Shown here one piece after another: positions 38,050 through 47,806 of a stretch of DNA of 64,000 bases. The stretch comes from Chenggangzhangella methanolivorans. Its GTDB lineage: Bacteria; Pseudomonadota; Alphaproteobacteria; Rhizobiales; Methylopilaceae. The notes beneath the pieces are model-generated. The model made no database searches and was not told the DNA's origin. It was given only the letters and a program-made list of their open reading frames with translations. Position 1 is the stretch's first letter, and each line of letters opens with the position of its first letter. The stretch lies in the NCBI RefSeq assembly GCF_019797865.1, contig NZ_CP081869.1:5470501-5534500 (forward strand), written 5' to 3'. A program made the position numbers and the translations under genes.

Positions 38050-38176
38050 ACTGCGTGCTTCGAGACGCCCGGCCGACGGGCGGGCTCCTGAGCGTGAGGG
38101 GCGCGGCGGACGCCAGGTCCCAAACCTCCCTCATGCTGAGGAGCCGTCCGGAGCACGACGTCCCGAAGGACGCAGT
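38050..38176. repeat. REP-like palindrome, family D
   Basis: ACTGCGTGCTTCGAGACGCC at 38050 and an imperfect inverted partner ending GACGCAGT at 38176 flank CTCCTGAGCGTGAGGG and CCTCATGCTGAGGAGC. The same pattern is at 46500-46619, 49053-49180 and 54471-54602. Confidence 0.75.
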
Positions 38177-38198
38177 CCCTTCGATGCAGCGGTCTAGA

Positions 38199-38230
38199 GA
38201 GGCTCCGGACGGCGGACCGCCCGGAGCCTC
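38199..38230. terminator. Hairpin downstream of the importer binding-protein gene
   Basis: GAGGCTCCGG (38199-38208) pairs with CCGGAGCCTC (38221-38230). It lies 12 bp beyond the binding-protein stop. Such hairpins let binding proteins be made in excess of permeases by stabilising the upstream mRNA or stopping part of transcription. Confidence 0.6.
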
Positions 38231-38242
38231 GCCGTCGTCACG

Positions 38243-39643
38243 TCAGAGCGTGCACTTCTCGCCGCAGATGCGGACGAGCGCCTTCTGGCCTTCGGCCGCG
38301 CCCTGTTCGGGCGTCAGCTTGCCGAGGCCGACCTGCTGGACGATGCCCGAAAGCGCGTCCGACATTTCGAGGTATTTCGGCAGGCGAGGCTTGGCCGCCG
38401 CGACGTCCAGCGTCGCCTTCATGGCGGTGAATAGGCTTGGGTTCGCGGCGTCCTTGAGGACCGGCGCCGCCCACGAGCTCTCGCGGATCGGCACGCCGCC
38501 CTTGCCGGCTTCGAGCAGCGTCGCCTGCTGCTTCTTGTCGGTCAGCCACTGCATGAACAGGAAGGTCGGCTTCGGGTTCTTGCTGCCGGCCGCGATCGCG
38601 ATCATCGAGGGCTCGGCCTCGGCGGAGGCGAATTTCGGATCGGCGCCCTCTTTGACCGGAATGCCCGCGTAGACGAACTTGCCGGCGAGCGGAGAGGCCC
38701 CCGGCTTGTCGACGCCGAGCACGAAGTCGGAGAAGGCGACCGCCTGCGCCGCGATGCCGTTGCCCATGACGGTCGGCACGTCGAGCAGCGAGTATTCGGC
38801 CGTGCCGGGAGGCGCGAACTTCCAGAGCTCGGCGTAGGTCTTGAGCGCAGCGACCGTCGCGGGCGTGTCGAAGGCCGGCTTGCCAGAGGCGTCGATCAGG
38901 TCGCCGCCATAGTTCTTGAGGATGTCGTTGACGAAGGTGAAGAGCGACGCCGGACCCTTCACGCCGTCGAACACGATGCCGTAGAAGTCGCCGTCGAGCG
39001 GCTTGCCGGCGAGCGTCGCGCCTTCTTGCGGGTGAAGAACTCGGCGATGTCGCGCAGCTGCCCGAGCGTCTTGGGCGGGGCGAGGTCGTAGCCGTACTTG
39101 GCCTTGAACGCGGTCTTCTCGCCGTCGTCGCCGAGCAGGTCGGCGCGGGCCCAATAGACCTGATTGTAGTTCCAGTTGATCAGGCCGTACTGCTTGCCGT
39201 CGTGGAAGGCGACCGACTTGAACGGCTTTCTGGATGAAGTCGGCGGGTCGAGGTTGGGGTTGGAGATCGACTTGTCGGCGACGAGGTCGTCGATCGGCAG
39301 CAGCGCCTCGGCCTCGAGCATCTGCCCCATCTGGAAGCCGTGCAGCATGACGGCGTCGAAATGGCCGCGGCCCGAGAGCATGTCGGCCTGGCCGCGGTTG
39401 ATCACCTCCATGTGGCCGAGCAGCTGGTACTCGACCTTGATGCCGGTCTCTTTCTCGAATTCCGGCACGAGCTTGGCGAGCGCCTCCTGCAGCGGCGTCA
39501 CCTCGTCGAGCACCCGGATCGAGACGCCCTTGTAGGGCTTGGCGGCTTCCGCATAGGAGAAGTCCGCGGCGCCCGCCGGACCGGCGAGCCCCAGGGCGAG
39601 CACGGCGGCCGAGGCCCGCGGTCGCAAGTTTCCCGAATGTCAT
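38243..39643 (-). CDS. ABC transporter extracellular substrate-binding protein (frameshifted)
   Basis: The start at 39643 (MTFGKLATAG) followed, after a break near 39630, by ASAAVLALGLAGPAGAADFS gives a signal peptide. The mature protein has the family-1 binding-protein pattern: LAKLVPEFEKETGIKVEYQL, QADMLSGRGHFDAVML and YGLINWNYNQVYWARADLLG. After breaks near 39228 and 39025 come FLFMQWLTDKKQQATLLEAG and the C-terminal RICGEKCTL. About 466 residues. It delivers a carbohydrate or polyol-like ligand to the permeases. Confidence 0.88.
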   Translation of the reverse strand: MTFGKLATAGLGRRARPGARRSGGRRGLLLCGSRQALQGRLDPGARRGDAAAGGARQARAGIRERDRHQGRVPAARPHGGDQPRPGRHALGPRPFRRRHAARLPDGADARGRGAAADRRPRRRQVDLQPQPRPADFIQKAVQVGRLPRRQAVRPDQLELQSGLLGPRRPARRRRREDRVQGQVRLRPRPAQDARAAARHRRVLHPQEGATLAGKPLDGDFYGIVFDGVKGPASLFTFVNDILKNYGGDLIDASGKPAFDTPATVAALKTYAELWKFAPPGTAEYSLLDVPTVMGNGIAAQAVAFSDFVLGVDKPGASPLAGKFVYAGIPVKEGADPKFASAEAEPSMIAIAAGSKNPKPTFLFMQWLTDKKQQATLLEAGKGGVPIRESSWAAPVLKDAANPSLFTAMKATLDVAAAKPRLPKYLEMSDALSGIVQQVGLGKLTPEQGAAEGQKALVRICGEKCTL

Positions 39644-39709
39644 CGTGGCACCACCCCGTCTGTTGGCCGCCGAGCCCCGCTGCGGTCGGCGAATGGCTGT
39701 TTCAGTTCC

Positions 39710-40807
39710 TCACGCGGCCGAGGCCGAAATCGCCCTGCCGGTTTCCCCGTCGAACAGCGCGATCGCGGCGGGCGGACAGGAAAGGCCCGCGGCCTCGCCG
39801 ATCCGGACCTGCGCGGCGTCGCGCGTCTTGATCTTGATCTGCGCGCCGTCGCTCGCGCTGAAGGTGACGATCTCGTGCTTGCCGAAGGGCTCGTGCGAGT
39901 AGATCCGCCCGTGACCGCGCCGGCCGCGCCCGCAGGCGCAAGCGCAAGCTCCGACGCGCGAAGGCCGAGCCAGACGGTTTTGCCGCGCGCCGCCGCCGCC
40001 ATGCCGTTCGGCAGCGCGATCTGAAGCCCTGCGCGCCGGAACGACGTCGCGCCGGCCTCCTCGACGAGTTCGCCGCCGAGCACGCTCATGGGCGGATCGC
40101 CGATCAGCCGGCGACCGTGACGCTCGCGGGCCGCAGCCAGATCTCCTCGGGCGTTCCCACCTGCTCGATCCGGCCGCCGTCGATCACCGCCACCTTGTCG
40201 CCGACCGAGAGCGCCTCGAGCCCGTCCGGCGTCGCCCAGATCGACGGCTGTCGCGCGTCATCAGGCGCTTGCGGATCGCGCCGCGCAGCTTGTGACGGAG
40301 CTTGGCGTCGAGATGCGAGATCGGCTCGTCGAGCAGGAGCGCGCGCGGCGCCTGCACGAGCGCGCGGGCGAGCGCGGCGCGCTGCTTCTGGCCGCCGGAA
40401 AGCGCGACGGGAAGCCGATCGCCGAGATGCGCGATCTCGAGCAGCGTCAGCACCTCCTTGACCGTCGCGTCATGACGGTCGCGCGGAACCGCGCTTCCGG
40501 GAGCCTGGAGGGGCGACAGGGCGTTCTGGCGGACGGTGAGATGCGGATAGAGCGCGTAGGACTCGAACAGGAACGCGACGCCGCGCTTGCCCGGCGCGAC
40601 GCCCTCCATCGACTGCCCGCCGAGCCGCACGGAGCCGGCGTCCGGCTTTTCGAGGCCCGCGACGACGCGACAGAGCGTGGTCTTGCCGGCGCCCGAGGGA
40701 CCGGTCAGCGCCAGCACCTCGCCGGGGCCGACGGACAAGCTCACGCCGTCGAGCGCGAGCGTCTCGCCGAAGCGCTCGGCGACGCCCGAGAGCGCGAGGC
40801 CGCTCAT
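39710..40807 (-). CDS. ABC transporter ATPase 2 of a paired set (GlpT/UgpC-like, frameshifted)
   Basis: The start at 40807 (MSGLALSGVAERFGETLALD) overlaps the stop of ATPase 1 by 4 bp. Walker A is LTGPSGAGKTTLCRVV, the signature is LSGGQKQRAALARAL, and Walker B is ALLLDEPISHLDAKL. Breaks near 40245 and 39912 join the C-terminal TOBE-like domain (GDPPMSVLGGELVEEAGATS, then HEPFGKHEIVTFSASDGAQI). About 365 residues. It probably pairs with ATPase 1 as a heterodimer. Confidence 0.87.
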
Positions 40808-41905
40808 GCGAGCCGCTCCACGTTGCGTTCGCTGGCGCGATGGAACAGGTGGACCTTCGGGCGCGATCGACACGCAGACGAAGTCGCCGGGCCGGACGTC
40901 CGAGGGACCTGCGATCTCGACGAGGATGTCGACGTCCGCGCCGGTCCTCGGCTCGAGAACCAGCGAGTCCGCGTCGCCCCGGCATTCGCGGTAGCTGACG
41001 ATCGCGTCGGCTTTCACGCCGTCGCATCGCGTGATCGCAAGGTGCTCGGGCCGCATGCCGACGATGAGGTCGTCGCCGCGCGCCTGCGCGAGCGCCGCCC
41101 TCAGCGGCGACACGGCGAAGGAGCGGCCGAACGCCTCGACAAAGACGGCGCCGTCGTCGGCGGGCCGGCCGGCGAGCATGTTCATCGGCGGTTCGCCGAT
41201 GAAGTTCGCGACGAACACGTTGGCCGGCCGCTCATACATCGCCTCGGGCGTATCCACCTGCTGCAGCACGCCGTGGCGCATCACCGCGATGCGGTCGGCC
41301 ATCGCGGTCGCCTCGGTCTGGTCGTGGGTGACGAGGATCGAGGTGACGCCGCGCGTCTTCTGCAGGCGCTTGATCTCGGTGCGAAGCTGGACGCGCTGGT
41401 CGCCGTCGAGATGGGAGAGCGGCTCGTCGAAGAGGATGAGGCGCGGGTCGCGCACCAGCGCGCGGCCGATCGAGATGCGCTGCATCGCGCCGCCCGAAAG
41501 CCCCGCAACGGGCCGGTCGGCCATGCCGGTCAGGCCGAGCAGCGCGAGCGCGTCGTCGACGCGCGCCTTCGCGGTCTCGCGATCGACGCCGCGGGCGGAG
41601 AGCGGAAACGCGATGTTCTCGCGCACGCTCATGCGGGGGTAGAGGCTGTAGTCCTCGAACACCATCGCGATGTTGCGCGCGCCGGGCTCGAGCCGCGACA
41701 CCGGCTCGTCGTCGAAGCGGATTTCGCCCTCGGAGAGATCCTCGAGCCCGGCCGCCATCTTGAGGGTCGAGCTCTTGCCGCAGCCGGACGGCCCGAGCAG
41801 CGCCAGCATCTCGCCGTCGCCGCAGACGAGGTTGAGATCGGCGACCGCCGGCGTCTCCACGCCGGCGTATCGTTTCGTCACCGCCTCGAACCGCACCACA
41901 GTCAT
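40804..41905 (-). CDS. ABC transporter ATPase 1 of a paired set (GlpS/UgpC-like, frame break near end)
   Basis: The start at 41905 gives MTVVRFEAVTKRYAG. Walker A is LLGPSGCGKSSTLKMA, the signature is LSGGAMQRISIGRAL, and Walker B is LILFDEPLSHLDGD. A C-terminal regulatory TOBE domain follows (FIGEPPMNMLAGRPADDGAV, then MRPEHLAITRCDGV). A break near 40862 lies before the last 20 residues (KVHLFHRASERNVERLA in the correct frame). Two tandem ATPases for one permease pair is the arrangement of GlpST-type glycerol importers. Confidence 0.88.
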
Positions 41906-42130
41906 CAGTGTACGTCCTATTTGTCGTCGGAGCAGTCGCGGACGTGCGCCTGGCGGGCGACGCCGGACCGATCCGGAAGCCGACTTAGACAAATTCTGGC
42001 AATCAAGTTGCATGCCAAGCGCTGGAAACAGCGGGCGCGGCCGGCTAGCGGCGACGTCTAGCGGGAACCTGTCGGGCGGCCATGACCAGAATCGTGACGC
42101 CTGCTCACGCCCGGCGCCTCATCGAAAGGC

Positions 42131-42152
42131 AATCGTCATGGTACTGATGATT
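42131..42152. promoter_or_regulatory. Candidate MarR operator upstream of the importer operon
   Basis: AATCGTCA-TGGTAC-TGATGATT is an inverted repeat of 8-bp arms with one mismatch, 45 bp downstream of the marR stop and about 225 bp upstream of the first ATPase gene. The size suits a MarR dimer. The rest of the 291-bp gap shows no open frame. Position and symmetry only; unproven. Confidence 0.4.
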
Positions 42153-42196
42153 TTGACTGGAGAGCCTGCTGTGGCGCTTCGCGCGCGGCGCGGCCG

Positions 42197-42706
42197 TCAG
42201 CCGACGACCGGCGAGCGGCTCATCGAATTGCTGTTCTCGACGAGCGCCGCCAGATCCTCGAGGAACCGTTCGCGCCGTTCCGGCGGCAGGGCCGCGAGCG
42301 TGCGCTCGTGAGCCCGCGAGGCGCTCTGCTCGACGCGTTTCAGCGCCGCTCGTCCGATGTCCGTCAGCATCGCGAGCTTCATCCGGCGATCCTCGGGCGA
42401 CAGCTTGCGGCGGACGAAGCGGCGGCGCTCCAGCCGCACGATCACCTCGGCGACGTTGGTGCGGTCGAGCCCCACGGCGCGCGAGAGCGCCGCCTGCTCG
42501 ACCGCGCCCATCTGGTCGAGCGCCGTCAGCACGCTGTACTGCACCGGCGTCAGTCCCTCGGACGCGCATTCCTCGAGAAACAGCGCGACATGGATCTGGT
42601 GCAGCCGGCGGATCAGGAAGCCCGGCCGCGCCTGCAGGGGCCGAAGGCGCCAGCCTTCGGCGGCCTCCTCGGTCGGCTCGGCGATCTCCGGCTCTGTCAC
42701 GCTCAT
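42197..42706 (-). CDS. MarR-family transcriptional regulator
   Basis: The 169-residue protein has a longer N-terminal arm (MSVTEPEIAEPTEEAAEGWR) and then the MarR winged HTH: LTPVQYSVLTALDQMGAVEQ, LSRAVGLDRTNVAEVIVRLE, and the wing FVRRKLSPEDRRMKLAMLTD. The ATG at 42706 is chosen because GGAGGAG lies 13 bases upstream. It precedes the ABC importer operon in the same direction and probably controls it. The GMC oxidoreductase gene is divergent, 110 bp away. Confidence 0.9.
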   Translation of the reverse strand: MSVTEPEIAEPTEEAAEGWRLRPLQARPGFLIRRLHQIHVALFLEECASEGLTPVQYSVLTALDQMGAVEQAALSRAVGLDRTNVAEVIVRLERRRFVRRKLSPEDRRMKLAMLTDIGRAALKRVEQSASRAHERTLAALPPERRERFLEDLAALVENSNSMSRSPVVG

Positions 42707-42816
42707 CGGCTCGGTCGGCTCCTCCACGCGACCTCGCCATGGCGGGTCGGCGTGATCAACCCTGCAAAAGTCGCGCCCCGCGATCTTTTCCGCCTCGAAC
42801 CTCCGGTGGCCTGCGC

Positions 42817-44392
42817 ATGACCCTGCCTGTCAAAGAGTCCTATGACGTCGTCGTCTGCGGCGGCGGCGCGGCCGGCTGCGTGATCGCAGGGCGGCTCGCC
42901 TCGCTTGGCGAGGTCAGCGTGCTGCTTCTCGAGGCCGGCGGCCCGGGCGACGTGGTCGAGGTGACGGATCCGAGGATCTGGATGCGCAACATCGGCTCCG
43001 AGCGCGACTGGCGCTTCGCCTCCGAGCCTTGCGCCGGGCTGAACGGCCGCCGCGCGCCGCTGCCGATGGGCCGCGTGCTCGGCGGCGGATCGAGCGTCAA
43101 CGGGCTCGTCTGGGCGCGGCCACAAGGCGGACTTCGATCTGTGGGAGGCCGAGACCGGCGACGCCGGCTGGGGCTTTGATTCCGCGGTGGCGCTCTACAG
43201 GCGGATCGAGAGCTGGGACGGACCGCCTTCCGCGATGCGGGGCGCGTCCGGGCCCATGACCATCACGCTGCCGAAGGATCCTGTCCCGGTGGTCGGCGCG
43301 CTGCTGGAGGCGACCTCGGCGCTCGGGATCCCGCGCGTCGACGACCACAACGCCGAGGCCATGGCCGGCGACGGCTGCTGCGCGATCGCCAACGTCAACG
43401 TCGCGCCGGACGGAACGCGCGTCTCGACCGCGCGCGCCTATCTCGCCCCGCAGATGGAAAGGCCGAACCTGACCGTCCTGACCGGCGCGACCGTCCGCCG
43501 GGTCCGGATCGAAGGCGGCCGCGCCACAGGCGTCGAATTCGAGTCCGGCGGCGAAATCCGGCTCGTGGAGGCCCGTCGCGAGGTCGTGCTGTCGCTTGGC
43601 GGGATCCACACGCCGAAGACGCTGATGCTGTCAGGCGTCGGCGACGAGGCGGAGCTGAAGCGCCACGGGATCGAGGTCGCGCAACGCCTGCCCGGCGTCG
43701 GCGGCAATTTTCAGGACCACATCCTCGTCGGCGGCTGCGTGTTCGAATACCGGACCCCGGAGCCGCCGCGGAACAACTCGGCGGAGTTCACCTTCTTCTG
43801 CAAAAGCGACGCCTCTCTGCCCTCGCCCGACCTCCAGCCCATGCTGGAGGAGACGGCCTTCGGCTCCGAGGTGACCGGCCCCGCCTATGGGCTGCCGACC
43901 GATCCGTCGCTGGCCTTCACGCTGGCGCCCGGCCTGATCCGTCCCAAGAGCCGCGGCCGCGTCTCGCTCACGGGCGCGCGCCCTGAAGACCCGGTCCGCA
44001 TCGACGCCAATTTCCTGAGCGAGGCGGCGGACGTCGCGGCGCTCAGGATCGCGCTGGAGCTCTGCCGGGAGATCGGCAATTCCGAAACGCTGCGGCCTTT
44101 CGTGAAGCGCGAGCTAATGCCCGGCCCGCTGGCCGACGCGGAGCAGCTGACCTTCCTGCGGAACGCGGCCGGCACCTACTTCCACCAGTCCTGCACCGCC
44201 AGGATGGGGCGTGATCCGATGGCCGTCGTCGACGGCAGCCTGAAGGTCTATGGCGTCGAGAACCTGCGCGTCGCCGACGCGTCCGTCATGCCGGCGATCG
44301 CGGGCGGCAACACGCTCGCGCCCTGCGTCCTGATCGGCGAACGCGCGTCCGACCTGATCGCGGGAGACCTTGGCTTCGCGCCGCGCTGGTGA
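42817..44392 (+). CDS. GMC-family FAD-dependent oxidoreductase (frameshifted)
   Basis: The protein starts MTLPVKESYDVVVCGGGAAG, a Rossmann FAD-binding motif (GGGAAG), and has the GMC signature region PMGRVLGGGSSVNGLVWARG. A break near 43118 precedes FDLWEAETGDAGWGFDSAVA. GMC signature 2 is SLGGIHTPKTLMLSGVG, and the C-terminal catalytic region includes TYFHQSCTARMG (His) and AGGNTLAPCVLIGERASDLI (Asn-rich). About 525 residues. It oxidises an alcohol to an aldehyde, which the nearby aldehyde dehydrogenase might use further. Confidence 0.9.
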
Positions 44393-44439
44393 GCGGCGGC
44401 GGCGCCCAAGGCCGTCGCGGCCGGACGATCGGCGACCGC

Positions 44440-45371
44440 TCAGGCCGATCGCGGGGACGCGCCCTCGGACGACAGGAAGTCGAGCAAAGCCCGAAGCGTC
44501 TCTTTGGGCAGCTCCTCCTGCAGCGTGTGGCCGCAGTCGAGCGGGCGGCCGGTGACGTCGACCGCCTTCTCGCGCCAGGTTTCGAGGACGTCATACGTCC
44601 GGCCGACCACGCCGCGCGCGCCCCACAGGGCAAGGAGCGGGCATGCGACGCGGCTTTCCGCGTCGGCCGCATCGTGCTCGAGGTCGATGGTCGCGGCGGC
44701 GCGATAGTCTTCGCAGACCGCGTGGACGCCCTCGGGCGAGCGGTAGCAGCGCAGATATTCCTGGAACGCCGCCTCCTCGGTCGCGCCAGGGATCTTGTTC
44801 TGGCGCTCGACGTGCTCGCGCAGAAAGAACTCGACGTCGGCCAGGATCATGCGCTCGGGCAGCGGCGCGGGCTGGATCAGGAAGAACCACCAGAAATAGC
44901 GGCTGGCGAAATCCTTGTCGGTGCGGGCGTACATCGTCGCGGTCGGCGCGATGTCGATCACGCAGAGCTTCGTCAGGCTTTCCGGATGGTCGAGCGCGAG
45001 CCGGTGGCCGACCCGCCCTCCCCGGTCGTGGCCGACCATCGCGAAGCGCTCGTGGCCCAGCGCCCGCATGGTCGCCACGACATCCGCGGCCATGGCGCGC
45101 TTGGAATAGTTGACGTGGCCCTCGCCGCCCTCGGGCTTGGGCTGTCGCCATAGCCGCGCAGGTCCGGGCAGACGACCGTGAAGCGCCGCGCGAGCTCGGG
45201 CGCGATCTTGCGCCAGGTGATATGCGTCTGGGGGTGGCCGTGCAGCAGCACGAGCGGCGGACCCTCGCCCGCCATCGCCGCGCGGATCGTGACGCCGTCG
45301 CCGAGCTCGACGTCGACCAGCCGGAACCCTTCGAGGAAGGGATCCGGCCCGATCTCGCGGAGCTCGCTCAC
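44440..45371 (-). CDS. Alpha/beta hydrolase, haloacetate-dehalogenase-like (frameshifted)
   Basis: From a GTG at 45371 (MSELREIGPDPFLEGFRLVD) the protein has GHPQTHITWRKIAPELARRF and DLRGYGDS, then after a break near 45150 GHDRGGRVGHRLALDHPESL. The nucleophile position is Asp in GHDRGG rather than Ser, as in haloacetate dehalogenases and epoxide hydrolases. The catalytic His is in LDCGHTLQEELP. About 310 residues. It probably hydrolyses a short halogenated or epoxide acid. The start overlaps the tartrate dehydrogenase-type stop (GTGA). Confidence 0.85.
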
Positions 45372-46449
45372 GACAGCGCGTCCGCCACCGCCTTGCCGCA
45401 GGTGACCGTGTGTCGGCCTTGCCGCCGAGGTCGCGGGTGCGCAGCCGCTCGTCCGCCAGCACGGTCTCGATCGCCGTGACGATCGCCTTGCCGGCTTCGA
45501 CTTCGCCGAGATGCTCCAGCATCATGGCCGCCGACCAGATCTGGCCGATCGGGTTCGCGATCCCCTGACCCGCGATGTCGGGCGCCGAGCCGTGCACGGG
45601 CTCGAACAGCGAGGGGTGCTTGCGCTCCGGATTGATGTTGCCCGACGGCGCGATGCCGATCGTGCCGGTGCAGGCGGGGCCGAGGTCGGAGAGGATGTCG
45701 CCGAACAGGTTCGAGGCCACCACGACGTCGAACTTTTCCGGTCGCAGCACGAAGAAGGCGGTCAGGATGTCGATGTGGTACTTGTCGGTCTCGATGTCGG
45801 GATACTGCGCCCGCATCTCCTCGAAGCGCTCATCCCAATAGGGCATCGTGATCGCGATGCCGTTGGACTTGGTCGCCGAGGTGACCTTCTTGCGCGGCCG
45901 GGTGCGGGCCAGCTCGAAGGCGTATTTCATGATGCGGTCGACGCCGGTGCGCGTGAAGACCGTCTCCTGGATGACCGCCTCGCGCTCGGTGCCGGGGAAC
46001 ATGCGCCCGCCGATCGCCGAATACTCCCCTTCCGTGTTCTCGCGCACGACGTAAAAATCGATGTCGCCGACCTTGCGGCCCGCAAGGGGACACTTCACTC
46101 CAGGCATCAGCCGCGCGGGGCGCACCGAGGCGTACTGGTCGAACTCGCGACGGAACTGGATCAGCGATCCCCAGAGCGATTCATGGTCGGGCAGAACCGC
46201 CGGCCAGCCGACCGCGCCGAAGAAGATCGCGTCCTTGGGCGCGATGTCCTCCTTCCAGTTCTCCGGCATCATCCGCTTGTGCTTTAGCCAGTAATCGGCC
46301 GAGGCGTAGTCGTAGTCGGAGCCGCGGATCTCGAAGCCGAATTTCTTGGCCGCCGCCTCGAGCACCCGGACGCCCTCCGGAACCGTCTCCTTGCCGATGC
46401 CGTCCCCGGGAATGTTGGCGATGGTGTAGACGCGGTTGGTGTCGGGCAT
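45368..46449 (-). CDS. Tartrate/D-malate dehydrogenase family protein (frame break at end)
   Basis: The protein begins MPDTNRVYTIANIPGDGIGK, typical of the isocitrate/isopropylmalate dehydrogenase family. It has substrate-site VVRENTEGEYSAIGGRMFPG, TKSNGIAITMPYWDERFEEM, and the metal and NAD sites ASNLFGDILSDLGPACTGTI and FEPVHGSAPDIAGQGIANP. A lost or gained base near 45408 shifts the last ~15 residues; corrected, they read VTCGKAVADALS. About 360 residues. The tartrate dehydrogenase/D-malate decarboxylating group fits best and so does the nearby D-tartrate dehydratase. Confidence 0.88.
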
Positions 46450-46499
46450 TGTCTTCACATCCTGCTCGTTCAGTGGCCGTCGGGCGGCCGAGAGGGAGT

Positions 46500-46619
46500 G
46501 CGTGCTTCGAGACGGCTGCTCGCGCAGCCTCCTCAGCATGAGGAGCGTGGAGGATCGAGACCGAAACGATCCTCATGCTGAGGAGCCCGCCCGGTCGGGC
46601 GGGCGTCTCGAAGCACGCT
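46500..46619. repeat. REP-like palindrome, family D
   Basis: GCGTGCTTCGAGACGGC at the left and GCGTCTCGAAGCACGC at the right flank two CTCATGCTGAGGAG-type arms. It fills most of the 194-bp gap between the dehydrogenase gene and the Bug-protein gene upstream. Confidence 0.8.
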
Positions 46620-46643
46620 GTTGGCTTCTATCAGGTCACGACG

Positions 46644-47612
46644 TCAGTCCGCGAACTGGCCCGCGGCCTTGATCACCGGGCCCCAGCGATCGATCTCGGA
46701 GATCAGCCGCGCCTTAAGCGCGGCAGGCGTCGCCTGATCCTTGGTTGCGGCCGTCGTCGCGATCTTGGCGAACTTCTCCTGCAGCGCCGGATCTGCGAGC
46801 GTCGTCTGCAGCGCGCCGGAGAGCTTCTGGATGATCGCGTCCGGCGTCCCGGCCGGCGCGTAGATGCCGTGCCAGGTCGACATTTCGAACCCCTTGAGGC
46901 CCGCCTCCCCGGTGGTCGGCACGTTCGGAAGCTGCGTCAGGCGCTTGGGCGCAGTCACCGCGAAGGCCTTCACCTTGCCCTCGGTGATCGGACCGGTGGT
47001 GTTCGTCGCCTGGTCGCAGGTCATGTCGATCTGCTTGCCCATGAGGTCGGTCATGATCGGGCCGTTGCCCTTGTAGGGCACCGTCGTCATCTGCGCGCCG
47101 ATGGCGGACTGGAACAGCACCCCGCAGAGATGCGACGACGCCCCGAGACCGGCATGGGCGTAAGTCAGCTTGTCGCCGTCGGCCTTGATCTTGGCCACCA
47201 GCTCCTCGAGCGTGTTGGCCGGGAAGTCGGTGCGCGTGATCACCGTCGAGGGCGCGTCGGAGATGAGGCCGATCGGCGCGAAGGCGGTCTTGGTGTCGAA
47301 CGACAGCTTCCGATAGAGCGCCGGCGCGGTCGAGATGCCGATGTGGTGGACCATCAGCGTGTAGCCGTCGGGATCCGAGCGCGCGACGCGCGTCGAGGCG
47401 AGCGTGCCGCCCGCGCCGGTGACGTTCTCGACCACAAACTGTTTTCCGAGCGCCCGGCCCATGCCCTCGGCGGTCATTCGCGCGATGGCGTCCGTCGGTC
47501 CGCCGGCCGCATAGGGCACGATCACGGTGACGGGGCGGCTCGGATAGTCGTCCTGGGCGTGAGCTGCGCCGGCCATGAGGCACAGCGCGGCGAGAGCGGC
47601 GATGATGCGCAT
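46644..47612 (-). CDS. Bug-family (TctC-like) tripartite tricarboxylate transporter binding protein
   Basis: The intact 322-residue periplasmic protein has a signal peptide (MRIIAALAALCLMAGAAHAQ). The Bug-family signature YPSRPVTVIVPYAAGGPTDA and ENVTGAGGTLASTRVARSDP follow, with GYTLMVHHIGISTAPALYRK. Bug proteins bind dicarboxylates, tricarboxylates and other small acids. No TctA or TctB membrane partners are in the window. Between two tartrate/malate dehydrogenase-type genes, it probably binds tartrate or a related acid. The ATG at 47612 starts the signal peptide. Confidence 0.93.
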   Translation of the reverse strand: MRIIAALAALCLMAGAAHAQDDYPSRPVTVIVPYAAGGPTDAIARMTAEGMGRALGKQFVVENVTGAGGTLASTRVARSDPDGYTLMVHHIGISTAPALYRKLSFDTKTAFAPIGLISDAPSTVITRTDFPANTLEELVAKIKADGDKLTYAHAGLGASSHLCGVLFQSAIGAQMTTVPYKGNGPIMTDLMGKQIDMTCDQATNTTGPITEGKVKAFAVTAPKRLTQLPNVPTTGEAGLKGFEMSTWHGIYAPAGTPDAIIQKLSGALQTTLADPALQEKFAKIATTAATKDQATPAALKARLISEIDRWGPVIKAAGQFAD

Positions 47613-47691
47613 GTCAGTTCCTCCCATGATGGCGGATCGAGCCGCCTTTTCTTGTTTTTCACCGGGGTGGTCCCCGTCCGTCTTGTCTCCC

Positions 47692-47786
47692 CGTCATGCC
47701 CGGCGGAGCCGGGTATCCACGACTTTCTGAGGGCGTGGAGCTCCTGCCCCAAGTCGTGGATACCCGCGAAGACGCGGGCATGACGG
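47692..47786. repeat. REP-like palindrome, family C
   Basis: CGTCATGCCCGG...GGGTATCCACGACTT on the left and CCAAGTCGTGGATACCCGCG to GGCATGACGG on the right are inverted copies around a loop of about 20 bases. It lies between the Bug gene and the second dehydrogenase gene. Confidence 0.85.
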
Positions 47787-47806
47787 CGTTGTTTCCGCGC
47801 CAGACC

